Positions 56,100-64,000 of a stretch of 64,000 bases of DNA are shown piece by piece; the first letter of the stretch is position 1, and each line of letters opens with the position of its first letter. The translations under genes were made by a program, and so were the position numbers. The notes beneath the pieces are model-generated. The model was not told where the DNA came from and did no database searches. It worked only from the letters and a program-made list of their open reading frames with translations. This stretch comes from Tenodera sinensis (taxonomy: Eukaryota > Arthropoda > Insecta > Mantodea > Mantidae). The DNA lies in NCBI GenBank assembly GCA_030765045.1, contig CM060965.1, positions 26,371,435 through 26,435,434 on the forward strand, written 5' to 3'.

Positions 56100-57375
56100 A
56101 ATGGGTAATAGATTTCTGCAAATGTTTATCTCAATTAACCTTAAGTAGATAGAGAAACAAGCTTTTATAAGAATTTTCATAGAGAAGATTAAAAATAAGT
56201 GATGGACACAGAACTGTCTTTACTCACTCTTGTGCAAACTATTCTTATAAACTTCTTCTGTTTCTAGCTACTTCATGTTAATCTAGTGAGATATTTGTAG
56301 AAATGCTATTATTGCATACACATAAAAATGAGTAGAAAATCATGTGTATGTATTTCCGTGCAGGTACAATGGGAATGGGGAAATACAGTAGTCCTAAGTG
56401 ATAGTCAAATCTTTTAAGAACTGGTCGCTATGTGATGACTTAGAAATTACGCCCTCTTTGCATGACCAACAGGAAAAGAACGAATGACGACTTCCCATGT
56501 GAGAAAGATATAAATATTGGAAAACCCAAACCAATAACAAGGAATATCTCAGACGTGGGTATCTTAAAAATAAAATAAATTGTGACCTATAACGAGATCA
56601 TTTTTTTGTATAGTAAGATTTGGTCAATCTCTTAGGGTTTACCAGTTATGCAAGGTCATTCAGAATGTAGAGGACTTAAGAGCTATTCCCAGATAATAAT
56701 TCTTCTTTACTTGATTATCCTCCTCTTAGGTAGGACTGACATCCTCTAGGACTTACAAGCAAGTGCCTAGGATCAGACGCCTGTCGGGGAGCACAGGAAC
56801 TTATGGACCGGACAGAGTGAAGAACTGGAAGCGGCTAGTCAGCCAAGTGAGGAAGAGGATGATATGACATGCAAGCGATATAAATGAATGGAAAGATGAT
56901 GCTGTTTGTGGAGTGAGTGGTGGGGGAAACAGGAGAACCCGGAGAAAACCCGCCCAGACGCCGCTACGAATATATACCAAATGCGGGTCCTTGGGATCGA
57001 ACCCGGGCCGCCTAGGTGGCAGACGAACGTCTAACCGCTTGGCCACGGCGCCGTCTCCCAGATAATTCAAGATATACATTTCATTTTTCATGAAAATATC
57101 TTACACGGTATTTTAATCAAAACTTTAGAGCTATTTTTGAGAAAAATCAAAATTGTTGGAACATTCCCATGCAAGGGGTAGTTTGGGATGGGAGATTTGT
57201 TCCAGATTTTCACATCGCATCATTGGAAAGCGCTGAACTTTAATACTAAGTCTGGTATTAAATTGATTTTTCATTTTTGAGTTATATGTTCACAGACACA
57301 TGCGCGCACGCACCCTTTTTTTTTTTTCTTCTGAAAATGCATTTTTTAAAGAGGTGGGTGGAATACAATAATTAC
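56100..57375 (-). repeat. Family X copy, reverse, split by a SINE
   Basis: 56100-56697 and 57057-57375 together give a reverse family X copy (accagttatgcaaggtcatt, gggtagtttgggatgggaga and so on). It ends toward 57375 at catagtgaaagtaaaaa. Confidence 0.75.
56698..57056 (-). repeat. tRNA-derived SINE with 10-bp target duplication
   Basis: Bounded by CCCAGATAAT at 56688-56697 and 57057-57066. Minus strand starts gacggcgccgtggccaagcg (A box), then gggttcgatcccaaggaccc (B box), then gggttttctccgggttctcc. Confidence 0.92.
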
Positions 57376-57480
57376 CTAAAATACATAGTGAAAGTAAAAA
57401 GCATATGTTTATTTGCTAAATATAGGATCAATATTTAAACTTTCATTACTATTATTCATTTACATAATACACATACAATT

Positions 57481-58030
57481 TTTACTTTCTCTATTACGTA
57501 TAGTAAGTAGAAGAAGCAGTGTATTTCACCCGAAAATTCGATGTCGAATATATGTTTTAAGGCCCTCTAAATCCTAAAAGGCATATTTAGAAAAAGGTCC
57601 GCGCGCGCGTCAGTCAGTGGACAGCATAACCCAAAAACGAAAATCGGTCAGATATCAAAGTTGGTATTTAGGTTTAATATCTTCCAAGGATGCGACACGA
57701 AGATTTTGAAGAAAATTCCTCCACCCTAAACTACCCTTTACATGATACAATTTTTGAAAATTTTGATTTTTACGAAAATGCCTCTAAAGGCTTTAATTAA
57801 AATGCCACATGTTTAAGAGATTTTTATGACAAATGAAATGTATTTTATGAATTTTCTGGCTATAGCCTACGTAGTCCTGTTCACTCTTGTTGATTTTTGA
57901 ATAATTCGTAAACTGTAAGAGATAGACCAAATCTTACTATACAAAAATATAGATGTTGTTAAAGCACACAATTTATGCCCAAATGATTTTTTGCGGAGTG
58001 AACCATTTCGGAGATACAGTGTAACATTCA
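57481..58030 (+). repeat. Family X copy, forward
   Basis: Starts tttttactttctctattacg and runs through 'ctaccctttacatg' and 'gaatttttctggctatagcc'-type blocks. Together with the reverse copy at 56.1-57.4 kb it forms an inverted pair separated by about 105 bp. Confidence 0.75.
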
Positions 58031-58239
58031 TATTCGTACACAGCAGCTTTGCAATGAAAATTCATTCTATATTTGCTTAAAAACTTTTGTTTTCTCCGTG
58101 AACCATGTATACCTGCTTGAGGAACCTAATTCAAATGTATTCCAATTGACAATGCGTTTCAAAACCAATACTATTTTATGAAATAACAAATGTTTAAAAA
58201 ATAGCCCCAACTTTTGTGCAACTTTCCTATTCGTACAGC

Positions 58240-58720
58240 AGTTAATGCCCACTGCATCAACAGCTCCAACAGGCATGAGTTTCAAAGGTTGCTTGCACGC
58301 TGTTGTGATCGCAGTTGTGTAGTATGTTCTGTCAGTAGCAAAATGGGCAAGAAAAAAGAGCTTAGATCTGACCTTAGAATACCTGGCACTTAGAGGGAAT
58401 TCACTCAGAGAAATAGAAGTTAATAAATCACGCTCCACCATTCAGTACATAGTGAACAAATTTAAGGTGCAAGGTTCTACGAAGAATTTACGAAGAAAAC
58501 ATAAAGAAAATAGATTGCATACACGAGAGGGACGTTTCACTATAAGCAGAATTCGAGAAAATCCAAAACTAAGTGTTCCTCAGTTACGACCATAGTAGAA
58601 AATGTGTCTGGAAAGATGTCAGATCAAACTATTCGTCGTGTGTTGTGGAAGTATGGATACTATGGCCGAACACCTAGGAAGAAGCAGCAAATAGGAACTA
58701 CTTAATTTCTCCTCTCGCGC
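58240..58720 (+). pseudogene. Tc1-like transposase N-terminal remnant
   Basis: From 58343 the frame encodes MGKKKELRSDL; later frames give INKSRSTIQYIVNKFKVQGS (HTH) and TISRIRENPKLSVPQL, MSDQTIRRVLWKYGYYGRTP, the bipartite DNA-binding region of Tc1-type transposases. Broken by stops; no ends or catalytic domain found. Confidence 0.65.
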
Positions 58721-58729
58721 ATGTCGAGT

Positions 58730-59830
58730 GTCAGGATCACAGGATGTTCTGGGCAACTGTACGTGTGTTCAGATGGGAGTTTCACAACCGACGGGAAGCT
58801 TTCTCGGGCCCCGGTAATGGGAATGAAGACTTGGCCAAGTTTTAACTTCTGTTCCCATTACCTGGCATGGCGTGTTAGATTCATATTAGGCGTATTAGAT
58901 TTTTCGCTGTAGAAATTATTCACGGCGGCCGTGCCATAAAACAGCCACTAGAGCTCTCTCTAGTTGCAAGCTAGAAAAAATAGCATTGGTCAGAAACAAA
59001 TGAATTCCCAGTGCGCAATATCGACCTCTTTCTATCGATAAACTGATCGATAGTGCATCTTGTTCTCGTTGCTGGGCTGTTGTGAACTAAAATATTGAGC
59101 CCCGGCTTGTTTCTCGTTGCCGGGTGATTGTTAACTAGCCTTTAAATACACAATAATTTAGGACCTATAACTCAAATGCAATTCCACTGATACTCCACAG
59201 TTCCACTCAAAGGTTATTCTCAAATATTTGCTTAAACTTCTGCAGTTTGCGAATTCCATACAAGTTATAAAAACAATAGCACGGAATAAGGTGTTACCAT
59301 CAGCAGCAACAACACATGATCTGGCAGATGCGTCCACACACATGGGTACTCGAAACGTCTAGTTTGCGGACACTTAAGAGGGGAGAAAAAAGCGTGATGT
59401 TTTCCAGCAAGTTACGAAGCCATCCTTTCACAAGCATTTCGGAAGTCTTAACGGAACGGATAAAGGATTAAACCATCGTATTATTCCTTCCGTGTTGGGC
59501 GTTTAGTTTATTGGCACACGTTATTTTGAACGTTATGAAGTGTGGAAAAAGCTTGCTTGGAGCAAATTTGGAAGCACTCCAGTGCCATCACAGAACAACG
59601 TGTCATACGGTGTTAGGGTTACCTAACGCGCTGCGCATATGTTCGTCTCCTTGTTCTTTACAAGAGATACGCTCACTTCCTCCCAAGATTAAACTTCACT
59701 AGAAATGGGCTTTGTTCAGTAGTGCCTCGTGAGTATCCATTAGAGATGTTCACAAAAGTGGAGTCAGAAAATCTTAAAAATATGAAATAGCATGTGCTAT
59801 ATAATGTTATGAAAAATTGATACAACCGCA
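58730..59830. other. No gene recognised
   Basis: Contains a small imperfect hairpin (ggtaatgggaatgaag... to ...ttcccattacc, 58813-58862) and two related blocks of ttctcgttgc.ggg.tgttgt near 59065 and 59112. Otherwise nothing is supported. Confidence 0.4.
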
Positions 59831-59831
59831 G

Positions 59832-59942
<111 letters not shown>

Positions 59943-60129
59943 AATTAGTAAAAATAATAAAAATAAACAACAAATATAAAATATGCATAACTTGTGTGAA
60001 GAATGAAAAGTTGTTTTTGTAAATGTTTGTCTTTGTTTTATACATAATTAAGTACACCGTATTTAGAGTAAGAACAAAGTCATGTGTTAAATTTTGTACT
60101 TGATATAATGGATATGGAAAAACAGACGT

Positions 60130-61300
60130 GCGCCCCCGCCCCCACACACACATTTTCCTAAAAATGCTGTGTTTTTTTTTCTTTTTTTTTTTTTTTTCAA
60201 ATTCAGGATGTTTCAAAACGTGTACTTCCGGTGAGATCTCGATTTTAGGGAGTACAATACTTCCTTTTATCTACTGTAATTATGTAGTAGAGAAAGCAAA
60301 AAAAAAAAAAAAAAATGAAAACTCTAATGTGCTACATCCATATGACGTTTTCTGCACGGCGGCGCCGTGGCCGAGCGGTTAGCGTGCTCGCCTACCACCT
60401 AGGCGGCCCAGGTTCGATCCCAGGGACCCGCATGTGGTATTTGTGGTGGACGAAGCGGCGTCAGGGTGGGTTTTCTCCGGGTGCTCCGGTTTCCCCCGCC
60501 ATCTCATTCCACCGGTGCTCCATCTTCATTCCATTGTATCATCAGTGTCACCGCCTGCGGTACCGTAGTAGTAAAAGTGGGCGTTAAACACTCCAACAAC
60601 AACTTTTTCTGCCCATTCTTCAACATTCTTACAAAAGCTTATTTCTCCTATTTCCTTTGTCAGTGGCGATAAACATTTTCATAAATTGTCTTATTACATA
60701 TTTTCTTGCAGGTACATTGGCAATAGGTGAGATAGTGGCTTGTTCAGGAGCTGGTCGCGATCTGGTGGTTTTGAAATTCTATTCTCTTTTCATGGCAAAA
60801 AAAAAAAAAAGACTTTTTATTTGAGAAAAGTATAATTATGTAAAAATGCAAACCAATAACAGGAAAAATCTCAGGAATGGTTAGCTCCATTAAATAAATA
60901 AATTGTGTGCTGTAAGGGCATCTACATCTGTGTGGTAGTAAGGTCTTACGGTTTACTAATTGTCCAAGTCATTCAGCGTAAGGCACCTTAGAGTCTATTT
61001 CCTGTATACAGGGCGCTGATGACCAAGTAGTTGGACGCCCTTAATTTACATCATCTTCAGAGCTGCTCCCAGAAAATTAAAGATACGCATTTTGTCATGA
61101 AAATATCTTCAACGTATGTAGTTTTAAACAAAATCGAGCCGCATTTGAGAAAATAGCGTTTTCGAAAAGTTTTCTATGTAAACTCTAGTTTGGAGTGGGA
61201 AATTTTCTTGAAAATCTTCTTGTCCCATCCTGAGGTTCAATTTTTGTTTTTGAGTTGTGTTCACAGACACACAACGGATTGTTTTCCTAAAGAAGAAGTA
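60130..61300 (-). repeat. Family X copies, reverse, with SINE insertion
   Basis: 'gtagtagagaaagcaaaaaa' near 60284 is a reverse left end of one copy. A second copy runs from about 60300 across the SINE to about 61300. Shared blocks are as in the 56.1 kb copy. Boundaries are approximate because the copies are diverged. Confidence 0.65.
60356..60604 (+). repeat. tRNA-derived SINE, forward, AAC tail
   Basis: ggcgccgtggccgagcggtt (A box), ggttcgatcccagggacccg (B box), gggttttctccgggtgctcc, and an end cgttaaacactccaacaaca. Bounded by TTTTCTGC (60348-60355 and 60605-60612). The AAC tail is like that of the LINE at 26.7 kb. Confidence 0.9.
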
Positions 61301-61306
61301 TTACAT

Positions 61307-61926
61307 TCACCTGACTTTATCCACTCTTCAACATACTGACGAAAGCCTGTTTTTGTCTTAGCATAAGAAGAAAAAATCACAATGGAAGTATGTCTTTACA
61401 TTTGAGAAAAGTTTTAGTATTGGAAAATTCAAACAAATAAGAAATATCTCGGAAAGGTGAACATCCCTTCAAGAAAAATGTATTAGGCAAATTGTATTTT
61501 TAACGAGATCTACTTCTTTAAAAGTCAGATTTTGTCTATCTCTTGCGGTTTTCCAGTTCATCCAGGATAAGAGGAGTTCAGAGGCTATTCCCAGAAAATT
61601 CAAGATACGCTTTTTATTTGCCATGAAAATATCTTAATGGTGTGATCAGAATCATTAGGGCTATTTTTGACATCAAAATTTTCGAAAGGTTTTAATGTAA
61701 ATTATAGTTTGTGATAGGCGGATTTTCGTGGAAATCTTCGTGTCGCGCCCTTGAAAGATTCTGAACTAAAACACCAAGTTTACTATCTAACAATTTAACC
61801 TTTTTCTAAAAATTGTTTTTTATTCAGGGAATCTCAAAACGTGATATTTCCGGTAAAATCGGATATTGAATTTTTCGTTGGAGTGCAATACCTTCTCTGC
61901 CTGCCGTGTATATAGTAGAGAAAGTA
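61307..61926 (-). repeat. Family X copy, reverse
   Basis: From ttcacctgactttatccact (right end reversed) to atatagtagagaaagtaaaa (left end reversed). About 620 bp and non-coding. Adjacent to the previous copy in the same orientation. Confidence 0.75.
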
Positions 61927-61929
61927 AAA

Positions 61930-62550
61930 TATATAATTATAATATATACAAATTTTGTACTACGACTTCTTTAAAATGTACAATTGCAAGAATGCGCACT
62001 CTGAGGAAGCGCCAGTAAAATCAGAACTTAGTATACACTAGGAAAACCAAATGTGAGAAATTGTAGCATTTATCAGTCACAACAGTGCAGAGCAGTTTTA
62101 CACAGAGTTAAATGTAATTTACTAGAAATGTGGATACCTACCAAAATAGCGTTTGATAATAATCATCTCCATTTATACAAAACACCACGGTACATAAGAA
62201 GTCACAAATCCACATCCACATATACATAAATAGTATCCTACAGGCAAGGCACATGCTGTCTCACTGGATACTGACCTCAACATCGAGTCCTGTCACTGAT
62301 AAAGACCAACTTCCGCTACTGAGATATCTAGTGTTCCTGCATTCATACTGAAAAACAGAAATTAGTGCACACAATAGGTTTATTAATGCACAGATTCGAA
62401 GGCCCATTGGTGTAATGTGTGTACGTCTTAATTGTTAATTTGTATTGCCCTTTTAACTTTTATGGTCATGCTGGGGACTTTTGACTTCCGAACTCATTTA
62501 CTCTGGGTATTTTAACGCACTTGCTCCCACTTCCAGATTCTGCGAAGGGT
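61930..62550. other. No feature recognised
   Basis: AT-rich; nothing supported. Confidence 0.4.
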
Positions 62551-62559
62551 AGGGGTTTA

Positions 62560-62680
62560 TTATTCTAATCAAAGAAAACTCCCCCCACCCTAGTCGGAAT
62601 CGCACCCAGGATCTCTGGGTTGAGGAACCAGTACGCTGACCACTGTGGCAGTGAGTTTGTGTTGTTCAGATTGGTTAATT
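62560..62680 (-). repeat. tRNA-derived SINE fragment
   Basis: Minus strand carries cactgccacagtggtcagcg, then ctgggtgcgattccgactag (B box). The body is short, and only this copy of the family is in the window. Confidence 0.5.
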
Positions 62681-62689
62681 CTAAATTTG

Positions 62690-63040
62690 GTGTGTAATCG
62701 TACATACGTGTAGACATTTAGCAATTTGATGTGCTAGGCGTAGCTGAAAGTTGTTTTGTTGTATCCTTTCTCTACCGTTGTCGGGAGTGTCGTGTCGTAA
62801 GGAATTGAGGGGTTGTGCAGTCTTGGCTACTTTCTTCATTCCTCCGCATTACTAATGATTATAGCTCACATTTCTACGTAATTACATATTTTTCCCTTGC
62901 TATTTAGATGCTGGGAAAAAGATATGTTTGCAAAGCACAATGTTAGAATTCATATAACTGAATTTATTTTTACATATTTCTGAGTATATTACACATTTTT
63001 AATGATTTAACATAAAATTGCATATTTGAGCATTTTCTTA
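62690..63040. other. No feature recognised
   Basis: AT-rich spacer; nothing supported. Confidence 0.4.
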
Positions 63041-63042
63041 TC

Positions 63043-63640
63043 CATATATGTATACCGGGTGTTTAAAAAGTGTCCGATATTGCAACAGGAGCTTGGATTG
63101 CTCAATGGAATAACGTATGTCCGGAAACAAAACCTTGAGATATGAGCCATCTTACCCATGTTGAATGTGAGTTGTGTTTGGTGGAGCAGTCATGTAGTTG
63201 AGGCATCAGAATCGCTTTAGTATCAATGTGTGGGCAGGAATTGTGGCTGACAGACTCCTAGAACCAGGCATTTTACCGAACAAATTGACAGGTGCTGTGT
63301 ATCGTCGATTCCTGCGCGATGTATTACCCCTGATTTTGGACGGCACTACCTGTAGAAACACGACACTGTGGTTTGTGCATGACGGGGCATCATCCCCATT
63401 TTGTACGTATCTGCGATAATGCTTAAACCAAACATTCAATGGACGATGGATTGGTCGAGGAGGTCCAGTAACATGACATCCCCGTTCGCCGGAGCTCGAG
63501 CTATGGGGACATTTAAAGACATTGATGTATGCCAAACCCATCGACAATGTGCATAGTTACAAGAACGTGTGACCCATGCATGTGCCCTAAGCGGAGGGCA
63601 GCCAAGTATTCCGTACTTACCGTTATTATTGCTATGCTTA
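63043..63640 (+). pseudogene. IS630/Tc1/mariner-type DDE transposase remnant
   Basis: Starts after a likely end sequence (accgggtgtttaaaaagtgt). From 63198 the frame encodes NRFSINVWAGIVADRLLEPG, LTGAVYRRFLRDVLPLILDG and LWFVHDGASSPF (second catalytic Asp in HDGA). Shifted frames continue with GRWIGRGGPV, PRSPELELWGHLKTL and ATPID-like text. The last catalytic motif is damaged. Related in type to the 34540-36430 element. Confidence 0.75.
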
Positions 63641-63649
63641 CATCGTTGA

Positions 63650-64000
63650 CATTGACATTCCTGCCTGCAATCTAATTGCTATGAAAACAAAATAAATCTC
63701 AATACTTTAAAAATGACCAAAAGCACTATTGCGGTAAGCAAAAACATTTATTTTGAAATATTGATTGTGATATTACACGCCTCTTCTATTTCATCATCAC
63801 TGCACACATAGTCTGAAACTTTCTTCGTAATCCAAATTAAACCCTCAGCCAAATTCATTTTACAATTTTAACAAATATAATATGGCGACATGATCAACAT
63901 TTATTTCTCCATAGCAACACATATAGGCGATGCACGTTTTAAAACCTAACATTTATCTTCAATTATATTTATTAATATTTCAGCTAATATCTTAATTACT
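63650..64000. other. No feature recognised
   Basis: AT-rich to the window edge; probably includes the 3' part of the preceding transposon. Confidence 0.35.

Noticed and set aside
58067..58441. 124-codon minus-strand frame
   Set aside because: It is antisense to family X and the Tc1-like remnant and has no similarity.
59310..59370. Hammerhead motif (ctggcagatgcgtcc ... ctcgaaacgtctag)
   Set aside because: GAAACGTC fits, but the core has an insertion and stem II pairs poorly.

Overview
This window reads as AT-rich nuclear DNA from an arthropod, most likely an insect with a large, transposon-loaded genome. The evidence is one widely spaced spliced gene with GT-AG introns, retroelement types common in arthropods (Penelope-like elements with GIY-YIG domains, RNase H-bearing LINEs, tRNA-derived SINEs, mariner/Tc1 and piggyBac elements), and long simple repeats. 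The species cannot be named from the sequence alone.

The only host gene I can support is PPIL2 (cyclophilin-60, a U-box cyclophilin linked to spliceosomes and ubiquitylation). It enters from the left edge already inside its coding region and ends at 33983 on the + strand. Seven exons are visible (1016-1152, 1229-1352, 2904-3052, 13032-13183, 19520-19709, 22061-22206, 33902-33983). They join in phase and encode about 326 residues, including the whole cyclophilin domain. The introns are up to 11.7 kb long and stuffed with mobile DNA. Nothing host-like is recognisable from 34 to 64 kb.

Region by region: 1-6 kb holds PPIL2 exons, SINEs, and a LINE interrupted by two copies of a short LINE-derived element. 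7.2-7.6 kb is a CA/CACG microsatellite. 8-11 kb holds two decayed Penelope-like elements, each ending in a hammerhead-ribozyme-like motif. 11.3-12.6 kb is a decayed mariner split by a SINE. 16.7-17.2 kb is a hAT remnant. 20.8-22 kb is a 5'-inverted LINE with a clean target duplication. 22.5-31.7 kb is one mariner blown up to 9.2 kb by nested insertions up to four levels deep. 34.5-36.4 kb is a DDE transposon with another inverted-repeat element inside. 36.8-41.7 kb is an LTR retrotransposon with intact gag but most of pol deleted. 42-46 kb holds foldback repeats. 49.6-51.2 kb is a Tc1-like element. 52.6-53.5 kb is a mariner whose 3' end is an inverted copy of its 5' end. 56-62 kb is dominated by a non-coding repeat called family X here. 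63 kb holds a last DDE transposase remnant.

The most interesting signals are: a set of hammerhead-like motifs tied to Penelope-like sequence ends; a short element made only of the 5' UTR and 3' end of a LINE; a LINE insertion that carries a 100-bp copy of nearby PPIL2 intron at its inversion junction; three SINE insertions that are foldbacks; and the mariner 5'-5' foldback. No CRISPR array, operon or bacterial feature is present.
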